A stretch of 64,000 nucleotides of DNA from Nepenthes gracilis (GCA_033239525.1 BSYO01000020.1:8862656-8926655), one strand, 5' to 3'. Shown: positions 42,622 to 56,249, numbered from the stretch's first letter. Notes: a model not told the origin generated them from the sequence alone. Made by a program: numbers and translations.

Positions 42622-45411
42622 TGTAACGGCCCAGATTCTAGAATATAGGAAATTCCAGTTATCAGTCCTTATAATCCGGTCAACGCTAGTTGACCGAAAA
42701 ATGTAATAAGAAAAGTAAATCGGCCTTAAGATGAAATCAAGTTCAGCCCTTACTTGATGAAAATCTGGTCCAGATTCCCTTGATGAAAAGAAGTTCGGAA
42801 TATTCCTTGATGAAAAGAAGTCCGGATTTTCTTGATGAAAATCAAATCCAGTCATGTAAGGCCGAAGTGGCTTTGTGGTTGGCGAAGCCGAAGTTGATGA
42901 TCCGGTCAACAAGTGTTGACCGGAAGTCGTGTAAAGAATAATTCGGTCAACGCCGGTAGTTGACCGGAATAGGATTAAATGAGAAAGCTAAATCCTTCTA
43001 AGTTTAGTTAACCAGGAATTAATGTGTTTACATGAGAAATCTAAATTCCGTTAAGTTCAGTTAACTAGGAATTAATGAACTCCTTGGAAATGTAAAAGCC
43101 ATAAATAAGATACATTCCCCCTTGGAGTTGCCAATCATTAATGATGAAACATTCCCCTTGGATTTGCCAATCATTAATAACGAAATATTCCCCCTATACT
43201 GTCAATCATTAATGACGGTAATCAGACCCAACAACTATAAATAAGAACTAGAAGAATGAGAATGAGACACGCAGTAGAGTGTTCTAGTAAAGGAAGGCCA
43301 AAAGTTCAAAGGCAAAGTAGAAGAAATTCAGGCAAGATACTCACCTTTAAAGTTCATATTTATGCATGTTTGCTATGTAAGTATATTCTTATGAAATTAT
43401 GTTTTAGAATATATGAAGTTTGTTCTGTTCCTTTGTCTGATGTTTTGATGGATTTATGTTTCTGTACGTATGATGCTTGTTCTGTTGTTGATTTAAGGAA
43501 GAATCGTTCTTAATCACATGTTTAAAATAAACTCTGATATTCATGGTGTTAGATTTTATTCTGCTTGAATTATATGATTATTTGTCAAATTATATGAACT
43601 CCGATAATTGCAAAAAAGACTTCTAACTTTTAAGAAAGAGTACTCTGTACTTTTGAAGAAAAAGCACTCCATCCGTTTACGAAAAAGAGCTCCGTCCTCT
43701 TGAAGAAAAAGCACTCCGTCCTGAAAAAGAGCTTGAAGAAAAGCACTCCGTCCTTTTACGAAAAAGAGCTCCGTCCTTTTGCAGAAAACGCACTTCGTCC
43801 TTTTACGAAAAAGAGCTCCGTCCTTTTACGAAAAAGAGCTCCGTCCTTTTGAAGAAAAAGCACTACCGTCCTTTTTCGAAAAAAGAGCTCCGTCCTTTTG
43901 AACAAAAAGCACTCCATCCTTTTAAGAAAAAGAACTCCGTCCATTTAAGAAAAAGTGCTCCGTCCTTTTAAGAAAAAGCACTCCGTCCTCTTTAAGAAAA
44001 AGAGCTCTCGGCTTTTGAACTCCGTCCTTTTTAAGAAAAAAAGCACCGGCTTTTGAACTCCATCCTTTTTAAGAAAAAGAGCTCCGGCTTTTGAACTCCG
44101 TCCTTTAAGAAAAGAACTCCATCCTCTTTAAGAAAAAGAGCTCCGGCTTTTGAACTTCGTCCTCTTTAAGAAAAAGAGCTCCGGTTTCTGAACTCCGTCC
44201 ATTTTAAGAAAAAGAGCTCTGGCTTTTGAACTCCGTCCTTTTTATGAAAAAGAGTTTCGGCTTTTGAACTCCGTCCTTTTAAGAAAAAAGAACTCCGTCC
44301 TCGTTATGAATAAGGAACTCCAGCTTTTAAGAACTTCGGATTTCAGAAAAGAACTCCGCCTTTTGAAAAGAACTTCGGCTTTTGGAACTCCGGCTTTGTA
44401 AAAGAACTCCGGCTTTGATAAAAGAACTTCGGCTTTAAGATTATACGGACTTGAACTGATGAAGTAAAGAACAAGGCTATATGAAAATGCATGTAATCCG
44501 GACAGTATGTGGAACTCTACGACTTTCGACTTTCGAACTATGACGTACAGCCATGAAAAGATATGAACTATGAACCGAGTCTCCATTAAACTTGCTGTTA
44601 AAGATGGATGAAGGATATTGGAGTGACACTTGAGGATTGCCTCCTAGGCCACGGGAGGGGACTTTTGGTGGCATAAGACTTTTGGACTACGGCCTCGTAT
44701 GCCGGGTTAAAGGCATTACCTTCCACCCCGAGGAGCATAATGAGGGGATATGGCTTTAGGTTGTGGGGTTACACACAACCCGTCCTCGATGTTATCTATT
44801 CCCGTCCGGTCCCTAAAGATGATAATAATTTTAAATATTTTTATGAGTTTTCAAAAGACAAGATAAGAAGAAAAGATAAGGAAATTCCGAATTAAAGAAG
44901 AAACGACATGTTGATTTTCGTATGCTAAGTTATGTTATGAATCTCTATTTTGATCTGCTTATATATATATATTTATGATTTCAGTTTTCTGCATGTGAGT
45001 GTTTTGCTGGGCTTTATGGCTCACTCTTGTTATTTTCAGATGATGAAAGACTCATGGAGGACGAAGTTGAGTAGAACCTTATAGTTCGGCTAGCCGGAGC
45101 TGATTAATGAAGAACTTAATTTTATTTCCTTTTGATGTTTTGAGAAGACTTGTAGAATGATTCCGCTGTTTATGTCTCTATGAATGTTATAGTATATTTC
45201 CGTGTTTTCCTTTTGGATAAATGAAATTAAGAATTCTAGTATGCATCTCAAGTTTGAAGTTTAAAACCAAAAGGCCAGTTTATATAGTTCGGCCTCAACA
45301 ATCCTATGTAAAAGAAAAGAAAAATTTTTATGTCCACTTTATTATTATTTTAAGACAAGGATTTAGGCTTGACGGCGGCTTTATGTGGTGGAATAAAGTC
45401 GAGCCATCACA
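42622..45411 (+). repeat. 5' LTR of the Tekay element
   Basis: 2790 bp, TGTAACGGCCCAGATT to GAGCCATCACA. TATAAATA at 43236-43243. 43600-44450 is an array of degenerate 20-22-bp units (AAAAAGAGCTCCGTCCTTTT) downstream of the TATA, hence inside the transcribed leader. Confidence 0.94.
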
Positions 45412-45426
45412 GTTGGTATCAGAGAG
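45412..45426 (+). other. Primer-binding site of the Tekay element
   Basis: GTTGGTATCAGAGAG right after the LTR; TGGTATCAGAG complements the 3' end of initiator tRNA-Met. Confidence 0.9.
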
Positions 45427-45568
45427 AAAACTGAGATGCTTTAGGTTAATTTGAATCAACACGAAAACTTGGGACAGGATCAGTTAAGGCAAGAAGAGGG
45501 TTAGCTTTATTTATACCTTGGACGGAGAAAATTGTTATAGCTATCTTTAGACTAATTGACTAACGAAA

Positions 45569-48167
45569 ATGTTCTTGTCAGACATTGAAATCGTCCCTGA
45601 AGTCATGTCTAACAGAGGAAGGCGAACCGGATGGACTAGCAACACTCCGGATAGGGAGGCAAGATACTCGAACCTACTAGATCGGATGGTTGAAGTCATA
45701 GAAGCTTTGGCTCCACCAACTCCACCAACTCCAGTAACCACCCCAATTCCTGTTCATAAAGAGAGGTCGGTCTATGATCATTTTACCAACGAGCGAGTTC
45801 CTGAATTCTTAGGGGAACCTGATCCGTTGAAGGCAGACACTTGGATCCAATGACTGAAGGTGTTTGCGGTAATTAAGTGTCCTACTGGAGACATGGTTCT
45901 TTATGCCACCCATAAGCTGACGGGTGAGGCCCACCACTGGTGGGAAATGCAGAAGAGAGTTTTCAACGTGCTAGATCGGGATATTAGTTAGGAAATATTT
46001 GAAGCAGCATTTCTTGAGAAATATTTTCCTACTAATCTTCGTGGACAGAAGGAGGATGAATTCCTTTGCCTAAGGCAAGGTACTCGTTCTGTGGCAGAGT
46101 ACGATGCAAAGTTTACAGAGTTATCTCGCTATACTCCCTATATGGTGGAAGACCAGGAGAGGAAGGCAAGGAGGTTCTTTCAGGGACTAAGGGATGATAT
46201 TAGAAGGCATCTCTCAACTCTAACGTTGGCCACGTACGGAGAGGTGCTCGAGAAGGCTATTATCTATGAGAAGGAGCTGGAGAGAGGAGCATTACTCAGA
46301 CAAAGGACGTTTAGTCAGACTTCAAGGGTCAGTGCTAGTGGAGGCCCTTCTAAGAAAGCAAGACCATCGAGGTCCAGTGGGGAGCAGAACCGATCTGTAT
46401 GGATTTCTTATACTCGGGCTAATAATGCGTGTGATCATTACGGGAGATCACATGAAGGGAAGCCTTGCTATAAGAAGTTGGGGGTTTGTTATAATTGTGG
46501 CCAGGCAGGACACATGATCAGAGATTGCCCACTCGCCAAACAAGCCCAAGGATTTAAATCTCCTATTCCAACTAAGGTGTTTGCCGTGTCTACAAAGGAG
46601 GCCGAAACGTCTATGGAGGTTGTAGAAGGTACACTTTCTATTTGTGGCACTTCTAGTCATGTGCTCTTTGACTCTAGATCTACTCACTCATTTGTCTCCC
46701 ATGAATTTTTGAAGTATCTTACGACCCTTCCTCAAGTTCTTGGCTGCCCATTGATGGTCGCCTCACCCACAGGGTCATTCGTAATTTTGAATATAGTATT
46801 TTCAAGAATGTCGGTAGAATTAAATGAATACATGATGCCTGCTAACCTGGTTTTACTGGAAATGAAAGACTTTGATGCAATCTTGGGAATGGATTGGTTA
46901 GCCAGATATCATGCCAAGATTGATTGTTTCCGAAAAAAACTAGAGTTCGCCATTCCTGGAAACAAGCCTTTCTATATTCAAGGAATCAGGCGTAAAGAAG
47001 CATCTTGCTTCATTTCGGCCCTTCATGCCAGGCACTTGATCGGTGATGGGTGTCAAGCTTATCTAGCCTTCGCTAGTGTAACTACTGAAGGTCAAGAATC
47101 TCTAGCCAAGGAGATTCCTGTGATGCGAAAATTCGAAGACCTATTTCCTGATGAATTGCCAAGACTGCCACCCCAGCGAGAGTTGGAATTTGGAGTAGAA
47201 TTGATGCCAGGATCAGCACCAATATCTAAGACACCATATCGGATGGCACCGGCCGAACTCAAAGAATTGAAATAGCAACTACAGGAATTACTTGATAAGG
47301 GTTTCATTCAGCCAAGTGTGTCACCATGGGGAGCACCGGTTCTCTTTGTCGGAAAGAAGGACGAGACCATGAGATTATGCGTGGACTATCATGAACTGAA
47401 TAAAATTACCACCAAGAACAAATATCCTCTGCCAAGAATTGATGACCTCCTTGACCAATTACAAGGAGTATTTTCAAAAATCGACCTTAGATCCGGATAT
47501 CATCAACTTCGGATCCGAAAGGAGGACATAGCAAAGACGGTGTTCCGGACTAGGTATGGGCACTATGAATTTGTAGTGATGCCTTTTGGGTTAACTAACT
47601 CTCCAGCCGTCTTTGTGGACTTGATGAACTGAATTTTTCAACCATACCTAGATAAGTTTGTGATCGTCTTTATTGACGACATCCTTGTGTATTCAAAAAG
47701 CTATGAGGAACATGAGGAGCATTTACGGACTATACTCCGGATCCTTAGGGAGCATCAGCTGTTCGCCAAACTGAAAAACTGTGAATTTTGGTTAGAGGAA
47801 GTGGGATTCCTTGGTCACGTCATCTCTAAAGAAGGCATTTTCGTCAATCCTAAGAAAGTGGAAGCAGTGGAAAAGTGGAACCGGCCAACCTCTGTGACCG
47901 AAGTACGGAGCTTCTTAGGCTCTGCCGGATACTATAGGCAATTTGTGGAAAACTTCTCTCAAATCGCTATGCCACTCACACAGTTAACGAAGAAGGATGC
48001 CAAGTTTGAGTGGACCAATGATTGTGAAGAGAGTTTCCAGACACTTAAAGACCGGTTAACTTCTACTCCGGTCCTAACCATTCCAAATGGATCAGGAGGA
48101 CTGGTTGTTTATTGCGATGCCTCAAAGATTGGGTTAGGCTGTGTTTTAATGCAACACGGAAAGGTAA
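45569..48167 (+). pseudogene. Tekay gag, protease and reverse transcriptase
   Basis: ATG 45569 (MFLSDIEIVPEV). Gag core SVYDHFTNERVPEFLGEPD, then HHWWEMQKR and EYDAKFTELSRYTPYM, zinc knuckle CYNCGQAGHMIRDC (about 46489-46530). The protease reads LFDSRSTHSFV, Gly of DSG changed to Arg. RT has [33 protein letters not shown] (catalytic Asp), FIDDILVYS (catalytic pair) and [11 protein letters not shown]. RNase H starts with [20 protein letters not shown] and is cut there by the nested LTR. All in one frame. Stops at 45851, about 45989, 47273 and 47630 fit TGA/TAG from CGA, TGG, CAG and CGA. Confidence 0.93.
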
Positions 48168-51034
48168 TGTGACGGACCGGATTATTCTCCATTGAATAAC
48201 CTCCGTCAATGGCTACACACACTCCAAAGCCCATAACTAACCCATGGACTCTACAGAAAATCCGGCAAAGTTTCCTCTGCAACTGGATGAAAACCAAACG
48301 GTACAACCTGTTCAAATATCCTGTACAAACACACAACTAATCAAAAGGCTTAACTCAAAGCCTACAACACACCACACAGGATCACACATCTGCCATATCA
48401 TCCATGGCTCCAATACAAGTACCCTAACTACTATACTAGATCTAGAGAGATGCCATCTAATATGAAACAAAACTCAAAATATCATTACAGACGCGGAAGC
48501 ATAACTACGTCATCATAAACTGCGGAAGTATAACAAAACCAAAAAACAATAACAATAATGAGCCACGCCCAACTCTAAGTGGCTGTTCAAAATCCGATCC
48601 AACTCTAAGTCCAAATCTTTACTGCGCTCGCCGTCCAACCAATCTCATCAAACAAGCCTCTCCTTGCTCTACTTATCTGGCGCCTGCTAAGTGTTCTCAT
48701 CTGAAAGGAAAAACAGCAAGAGTGAGCGTACAGCTCAGCAAGTATAATCATAAGCAATTCTCGCAGGAATAAACAAGAACGGGAACAGGAAAAGATACTG
48801 GAACTCTTCCTAACCACAAAGTAGGAGAGGGAACAAGAACATCTGGAATCTCTTGATTCTCACGGTTCTCACGGTCATATCTTGAATCACTGGATTCACA
48901 CGGTTCTTACGATTACATTGATTGGACATTATTCATTTTCGTTATTACATCATCTTTGCGAACTCGAGCTAGTAGACCGTACTAGCCAACGATGCGAGAG
49001 AACGAGGACAGGAATGTGTTCGTTACACATTCTAAAGCCACGGCTACTATTTTAGGTTGGCAGCACAAGACCATCGGTTGCATCCATGCAACAATCATCA
49101 AAACGACTACATCTCAATATGTAGCATTCAATCGACACGCCCCACACCCTCGGGGACCAGGGCAATCCTCGTTCTTCTACAGTAGTTTCCTAAAGCGTAC
49201 CATATACATCACATACGTGGACAAGTATTCCTAACCGTGATGGACATGGTATACTAAAGAATACTACCCCTACGACTCAAGGTCCTAGTTCCAAGATTAG
49301 GTTCAACACTTGGAGAGGGAAATCCACGTTCGCCACACACGATCAAATCTCAAAAAATCTCATTCCCAGCACAATCATCTCCAACCGGGAGATTACATCA
49401 TCAAACACATCTCCATCCAGGAGATTACATCATCACAAGCTCAATGTGGATTCCCTTCCATTTACGTCACGGTTCACAATATCCAATGGGACTCAATTCC
49501 CTTAATCACAATCCGTGGGGCTCAATTCCCTTAATCACAATCCATGGGACTCAATTCTCTTAATCCACAACAAGTCTTCCAAGTTCACGAGAGAGATTAG
49601 ATTCTTACCTCCGATGATCACATATCACTTTGGAACCTCCGGGACTCATCCCTTGCCTCTAGCACACGGATACACGTTTCGGAGCTTACATTTGTGTTTA
49701 AACATTTAAGCGTTATATCAATAACAATTATGGAAGCATAACACTTATATTTCTCATTTCATTTTCGGTGAACGATAACAGATTTCCTTTTGAACACCCG
49801 GACGTCGCACACGGTTCGATACTTGGAAATTGGACGTCCGGTGGATTCGTACACACACTTGATACACTGGATTTCACATTTGGGTTTGATTTAACTTAAC
49901 ACGAGGGTGGGAGTATGCAACTTCCCATTCATTTTTAGATTATCAACAACGGGGAACTTTTAAGGCTCCCGGATGCCACGAACGGGTCAAATCTTGTGGG
50001 ATCCGGCATCCGGTCGATATATACGTACAATTGGGATACGGGGATTCATATTTTAGGATCATTTCATCATTTTACGAAGGTGACAACATGCAATTATCAC
50101 CTCCGGTCGCGGGTGAGCAGTAACAGCGCCCGGTTAGAGGGCTCGGAAGGCGCGAATGGGTCGAAACGTGCGAAATCGAACCCACGGCCGACATATATAC
50201 ATCATTGGGACGTGGGGATTCACATTTTGAGGTCAATTTCACGATACACGGACGGGAAATGGGAAATCCCCAAATTTTCGTGGGTTAGGGTTTCGGTGAA
50301 ACCAAACCGCGAATCGGACCTGATTCGGACAAACAACCACATATTCTTGGACCTCTAGGCATGGGTTTCAAGATCCTAACATTCACGGTGGGTATTGACA
50401 CAAAATACCAAACGAAATCACATAAAACATCGAAAGAGAACGAGAAGTGGGTATGAGAACACTTGTCTCGTCGCGTGCTTTCACCTTTATAGCTGGCTCT
50501 CGAACGGATTTGGACTTCACGGCCTCGATCTCCTCCTTCCTCTCTCTAGAACAGTGCTCTCACTCTCTCTAAAACCATTTTGGAACCATGGGAAATGAGG
50601 AGAAAAGGGCCGCACATGACTTTTAAAACGAACTGGCGCTCGAGCACACGGCGAGCGCGCTGCGAGCACTGGCAAATCTGGATTTTGGGCTCGATAGGAG
50701 GGCTCGAGCATCCGGAGGGTGCCGGTCTGAGCCGCAGCAAGCCTACGCCACGTTTTCATCGTTCGGGACCCATTTTGACCATTCTAACCCAATCTTTCAC
50801 ATCCTAGGGCCTTGTCCTTGATTATATAACCTTAATAATCCATGATTATCATGCTTTAAAACCCAAAATCGTATTTACAAAGTCACATAACTCGGTTTAT
50901 AGTTTTCATTCCCGATTTATCGATTTTGGCTCTTTGAGCTGTTCATCCGATTCCTCTCATACCTTTTGACCATGATACACCCATATTAACTTAATTGCCT
51001 TCTAATTATTATTTTCTTAACTCGGAATCTCATA
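48168..51034 (-). mobile_element. Nested solo LTR in the Tekay pol
   Basis: 2867-bp insert flanked by GGTAA (48163-48167 and 51035-51039). If the insert and one GGTAA are left out, the two sides join in frame across the conserved RNase H block VIAYGSRQL, so the boundaries are firm. Plus-strand start TGTGACGGACC; on the minus strand the insert ends GGTCCGTCACA, like the ends of the Tekay LTRs. Minus-strand CTATAAAG (50485-50492) and a minus-strand match to CTCACTCTTGC..TTTCAGATGA (48698-48742) show that it lies in reverse orientation. It holds only small, unsupported ORFs. Confidence 0.85.
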
Positions 51035-52880
51035 GGTAATTGCCTATGGGTCGCGACAGTTGAAGGATCATGAAAGGAATTATCCAACTCACGATCTGGA
51101 ATTAACTGCAGTAGTGTTTGCATTGAAAATCTAGAGGTATTACCTGTATGGTGAGAGATTATTGGTCTACTTCGATCATAAGAGTCTAAAGTATTTATTC
51201 TCCCAAAAGGAACTGAACATGAGGCAGAGAAGGTGGATTGAATTCCTGAATGACTATGATTGTGAAATTCGGTATGAATCAGGTAAAGTCAATGTAGTCG
51301 CCGATGCACTAAGTCGACAACCTGGTATTTTGGCTAGAATGTAAGTCAAGCAAATGGAGATGTTGGACTGTCTCATGTACTATGATGTCCAGCGTTATGT
51401 GCAAGGAAAATGAATGATTTTGGCATACCTGCAAGTACAGCTAGAGGTGATAAATGAAGTAAAGGGATGTTAGGCGAATGATTCTTTCCTTGTAAAGATC
51501 ATGAGTGAGCTGGACAACGAATCCCAAAGTGATTTTCATGTTACGTCGGATGGAGCATTAAGGTTTAGGAATCGTTTATGTGTGCCGGACAATAAAGAAT
51601 TAAAGGAGAAAATTTTTAAGGAAGCCCATCGATCCCGTTATATGATCCACCCAGGAGCCAATAAAATGTACCAGTATTTAAAGAAAATATTCTGGTGGAG
51701 AAATATGAAGAGGGACATTGCGGCCTACGTGGAAAAATGCCTTGTATGCCAACAAGTAAAGGCCGAAAGGAAACAGCCATCTGGGTTATTGCAACCGATG
51801 CCATTTTCAAGCTGAAAATGGGAAGATATTGCCATGGACTTTGTGACCGGACTGCCAAGAACGCAAGAAAACATGATGCTATATGGGTTATTGTTGACCG
51901 GCTAACAAAGTCAGCCCATTTTCTTGCAATCTAGACGACATACTCACATGATAAATTAGCCCATCTTTATGTAAATGAGGTTGTCAGGCTTCATGGTGTG
52001 CCTGCCTCTATTGTGTCAGATAGAGACCCTTACTTTGTTTCACGGTTCTAGAAAAGTCTACATAAAGAATTGGGTACCGAATTAAAAATTTAGTACCACT
52101 TTTCATCCGCAAACTGACGGCCAGTCAGAACGGACTATCCAGATCCTCGAAGATATGTTAAGGGCCTCGGTCTTAGAGATGAAAGGGAGTTGGGGTAATT
52201 TCTTACCCTTAGCGGAATTTGCTTATAATAATAGTTATCAGGCCAGCATAGACATGGCCCCTTTTGAGGCCTTGTATGGAAGGAAATGTAGATCACTGAT
52301 CCATTGGGAGGAGCACGGAGATAAAAGGATTTTGGGTCCTAATATTATTAAAGAAATGGCGGAAAAGATAAAGTTAGTACATGAGAACCTCCGAGTAGCC
52401 CGGAGGCAAACAAAGAGCTATGTAGACCGGAGGAGATCTGCATTAGAATTTGAAAAGGACGATATTGTATTCCTAAAGGTATCGCCATCGAAGGGGAAGT
52501 ACAGATTTGGGGTAAAAGGAAAGTTGAAGCCACGATTTATTGGTCCTTTTGAAATTCTAGAAAGGATCGGAGAGGTAGCTTACAGACTTGCACTACCTCT
52601 GAACTTGGCAGAAGTACATGATGTGTTTCATGTATCAATGCTTCAGAAGTATGTCCATGATCCTACTCATGTAATTAAGTATGAACCTTTGACAATTGAC
52701 AAGGACTTGTCTTATGTTGAGGAACCAGTGAAAATCTTGGATAGAAGGGAACAGAGACTACGCACCAAATCAATTGCTCTAATAAAGGTGCTATGGAAGA
52801 ATCATACTCCCGAAGAGGCAACTTGGGAACTAGAGGAAGAGATTCGGAACAAATACCCCTATTTATTTTCTCAATGTTAG
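51035..52880 (+). pseudogene. Tekay RNase H, integrase and chromodomain
   Basis: Resumes with [20 protein letters not shown] and [15 protein letters not shown]. Integrase zinc segment H-H-C-C is present (EAHRSRYMIHPG...KCLVCQQ). The core gives [16 protein letters not shown] and DGQSERT as D-D-E. Then KLKPRFIGPFEILERIG (GPF module) and a C-terminal chromodomain: PVKILDRREQRLRTK, VLWKNHTPEEATWELEEEI, ending SQC-stop at 52880. Several stops (51130, 51342, 51813, 51932, 52048) and two 1-base frameshifts (about 51868 and 52088) disable it. The stretch 52155-52880 is open for 241 codons. Confidence 0.93.
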
Positions 52881-52918
52881 TAACTTTATTTAAAATTTCG
52901 AGGACGAAATTTCTATAA

Positions 52919-52929
52919 GTGGAGGAGAT
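52919..52929 (+). other. Polypurine tract of the Tekay element
   Basis: GTGGAGGAGAT immediately before the 3' LTR; preceded by CGAGGACGAAATTTCT, common just before this tract in plant chromoviruses. Confidence 0.85.
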
Positions 52930-55756
52930 TGTAACGGCCCAGATTCTAGAACATAGAAAATTCTAGTTATCAGTCCTTATAATCCGGTCAACGGTAGTTG
53001 ACCAGAAAATGTAATAAAAAAAGTAAATCGGCCTTAAGATGAAATCAAGTTCGGCCCTTACTTGATGAAAATTTGGTTCGGATTCCCTTGATGAAAAGAA
53101 GACCGGATTTTCTTGATGAAAATCAAGTCCAGTCATGTAAGGCCGAAGTGGCTTTGTGGTTGGCGAAGCCAAAGTTGATGATCGGTCAACAAGTGTTGAC
53201 CGGAAGTCGTGTAAAGAATAATTCGGTCAACGCTGATAGATGACCGGAATAGGATTAAATGACAAAGCTAAATCCTTCTAAGTTCAGTTAACCAGGAATT
53301 AATGTGTTTACATGAGAAATCTAAATTCCGTTAAGTTCAGTTAACTAGAAATTAATTAACTCCTTGGAAATGTAAAAGCCATAAATAAGAAACATTCTCC
53401 CTTGGAGTTGCCAATCATTAATGATGAAACATTCCCCTTGGATTTGCCAATCATTAATAACGAAATATTCCCCCTGTACTGTCAATCATTAATAACGGTA
53501 ATCAGACCCAACGGCTATAAATAAGAACTAGAAGAATGAGAATGAGACACGTAGTAGAGTGTTCTAGTAAAGGAAGGCCAAAAGTTTAACGACAAAGTAG
53601 AAGAAATCCAGGCAAGATACTCACCCCTGTTTTTAAAGTTCATATTTATGTATGTTTGCTATGTAAGTATATTATTATGAAATTATGTTTTAGAATATAT
53701 GAAGTTTGTTTTGTTCCTTTATCTGATGTTTTGATGGATTTATGTTTTTGTACGTACGATACTTGTTCTGTTGTTGATTTAAGGAAGAATCGTTCTTAAT
53801 CGCATGTTTAAAATAAACTTTGATATTCATGGTGTTAGATTTTATTCTGCTTGAAGTATATGATTATTTGTCAAATTATATGAACTCGATAATTTGCAGA
53901 AAAGACTTCTAACTTTTAAGAAAGAGTACTCCATCCTTTTGAAGAAAAAGCACTCCGTCCGTTTACAAAAAAGAGCTCCGTCCTCTTGAAGAAAAAGCAC
54001 TCTGTCCTTTTACGAAAAAGATCTTCGTCCTTTTGAAGAAAAGCACTCCGTCCTTTTACGAAAAAAAGCTCCGTCCTTTTGAAGAAAAAGTACTTCGGCG
54101 TTTTACGAAAAAGAGCTCCGTCCTTTTGAAGAAAAAGCACTCCGTCCTTTTATGAAAAAGAGCTCTGTCCTTTTGAAGAAAAAGCACTACCATCCTTTTT
54201 CAAAAAAAGAGCTCCGTCCTTTTAAGAAAAAGAACTCCGTCCTTTTTAAGAAAAAGTACTCCGTCCATTTAAGAAAAAGAGCTCCGTCCTTTTAAGAAAA
54301 AGAACTCCGTCCTCTTTAAGAAAAAGAGCTCTGGCTTTTGAACTCCGTCCTCTTTAAGAAAAAGAGCTCCGATTTTTGAATTCCATCCTTTTAAGAAAAA
54401 GAACTCCGTCCTTTTTAAGAAAAAGAGCTCTGGCTTTTGAACTCCGTCCTCTTTAAGAAAAAGAGCTCCGGTTTTTCAACTCCATCCTTTTAAGAAAAAG
54501 AACTCCGTCCTTTTTAAGAAAAAGAGCTCCGGCTTTTGAACTCCGTCCTTTTTAAGAAAAAGAGCTCCGGCTTTTGAACTCCATCCTTTTAAGAAAAAGA
54601 GCTCCGGCTTTTGAACTCCATCCTTTTAAGAAAAAAGAACTCCGTCCTCGTTATGAATAAGGAACTTCAACTTTTAAGAACTTCAGATTTCAGAAAGGAA
54701 CTCCGCCTTTTGAAAAGAACTTCGGCTTTTGGAACTCCGGCTTTGTAAAAGAACTCCGGCTTTGACAAAAGAACTTCGGCTTTAAGATTATACGGACTTC
54801 AACTGATGAAGTAAAGAACAAGGCTATATGAAAATGCATGTAATCCGGACAGCAAGTGGACTCTACGACTTTCGACTTTCGAACTATGACGTACGGCCAT
54901 AAAAAGATATGAACTATGAACCGAGTCTCCATTAAACTTGTTGTTAAAGATGGATGAAGGATATTGGAGTGACACTCGAGGATTGCCTCCTGGGCCACGG
55001 GCGGGGACTTTTGGTGGCATAAGACTTTTGGACTACGGCCCCATATGCCTGGTTTAAAGGTATTACCTCCCCCCCGTGGAGCATAATGAGGGGATACGAC
55101 TTTAGGTTGTGGGGTTACACACAACCCGTCTTCGATGTTGTCCGCTCCCGTCCGGTCCCTAAAGATGATAATAATTTTCAATGTTTTTATGAGTTTTCCA
55201 AAGACAAGATAAGAAGAAAAGAATAAGAAAATTCCAAATTAAAGAAGAAACGACATATTGATTTTCGTATGCTAAGTTATGTTATGAATCTCTGTTTTGA
55301 TCTACTTATATATATATATTTATGATTTCAATTTTCTGCATGTGAGTATTTTGCTAAGCTTTGTGGTTCACTCTTGTTATTTTCAGATGACGAAAGACTC
55401 ATGGAGGACGAAGTTGAGTAGAACCTTATAGTTCGGCTGGCCGGAGCTAATTAATGAAGAACTTAATTTTATTTCCTTTTGATGTTTTGAGAAGACTTGT
55501 AGAATGATTTCGCTGTTTGTCTCTATGAATGTTATAATATATTTTCGTGTTTTCTTTTTGGATAAATGAAATTAAGAATTCTAGTATGCATCTCAAGTTT
55601 GAAGTTGAAAACCGGAAGGCCAGTTTATATAGTTCGGCCTCAACAATCCTGTGTAAAAGAAAAGAAAAATTTTTATGTCCACTTTATTATTATTTTATGA
55701 CAAGGATTTAGGCTTGACGGCGACTTTATGTGGTGGAATAAAGTCGGGCCGTCACA
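52930..55756 (+). repeat. 3' LTR of the Tekay element
   Basis: 2827 bp, TGTAACGGCCCAGATT to GGGCCGTCACA; TATAAATA at 53516-53523 and a CTCCG-unit array at 53890-54790. Close match to 42622-45411 with several small length differences inside the array. Confidence 0.94.
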
Positions 55757-55761
55757 ATATT

Positions 55762-56240
55762 CAAAGAAAGAAAAAACACCGGCCAAAGAGCCAACGTCCA
55801 AGCTGGCCACGATCCTGCCACATAACCAGATGAGAGCATCAACACAACATACCGACTTTCAGTGGTATTTTAGGCAAATTAGCAACAGTAGTAATACGGC
55901 AATAGTATAGGACGTCCGGCAAACAGCATACCGAACACAGAGATCATCCAATCCGAGCAAATGGACCACTAAGCCACATCAGCATGATACCAAACCAACA
56001 ACTACAACGAACCACTGAGTCGTGATGCAGAAAAAGCCTTGAATAACCAGCCAAGAAAAAACAAGTTAGCCGGGCAATAGGTTGACCGGCCACAAGAGGT
56101 TTTTTTTTTTTTTTTGAACTTTACAACCTACTATAGGAAACCAAGAATGTCGAAATAAGATAATCAGCCAAACAAAACCAGCCACGTTTGTCGGTTTGAA
56201 TAAGGTATGAATAAGAAAGAGAAAACTTGAAAACTCAAAA
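55762..56240 (-). other. Probable right part of the split LINE, plus spacer
   Basis: No ORF. Rich in CCGGCCA/GGCCGG words and ends near a 16-base T-run (56101-56116). It continues the sequence interrupted at 42621 by the Tekay element. Confidence 0.4.
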
Positions 56241-56249
56241 AGAAATTTT

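Larger units (their letters stand above)
42622..55756 (+). mobile_element. Tekay/Del-type chromovirus (Ty3/gypsy) with nested solo LTR
   Basis: 13.1-kb element: 5' LTR 42622-45411, primer-binding site, gag-protease-RT in one frame (45569-48167), a nested solo LTR (48168-51034), RNase H-integrase-chromodomain (51035-52880), polypurine tract, 3' LTR 52930-55756. Flanks are ATACT (42617-42621) and ATATT (55757-55761), a 5-bp duplication with one change. Without the nested insert it is about 10.3 kb. The chromodomain after integrase places it among chromoviruses; the gag and chromodomain style fit Tekay/Del. Confidence 0.93.

Noticed and set aside
48168..51034. A host gene interrupting the Tekay element
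   Set aside because: Only ORFs under 125 codons without domains; the insert has LTR landmarks in reverse and a 5-bp duplication, so a solo LTR explains it.
51035..51058. Reading GGGTCGCGACA as the right end of the nested LTR
   Set aside because: It resembles the LTR end GGGTCGTCACA, but these bases encode AYGSR of the conserved RNase H block in frame with both sides, so they belong to the host element.
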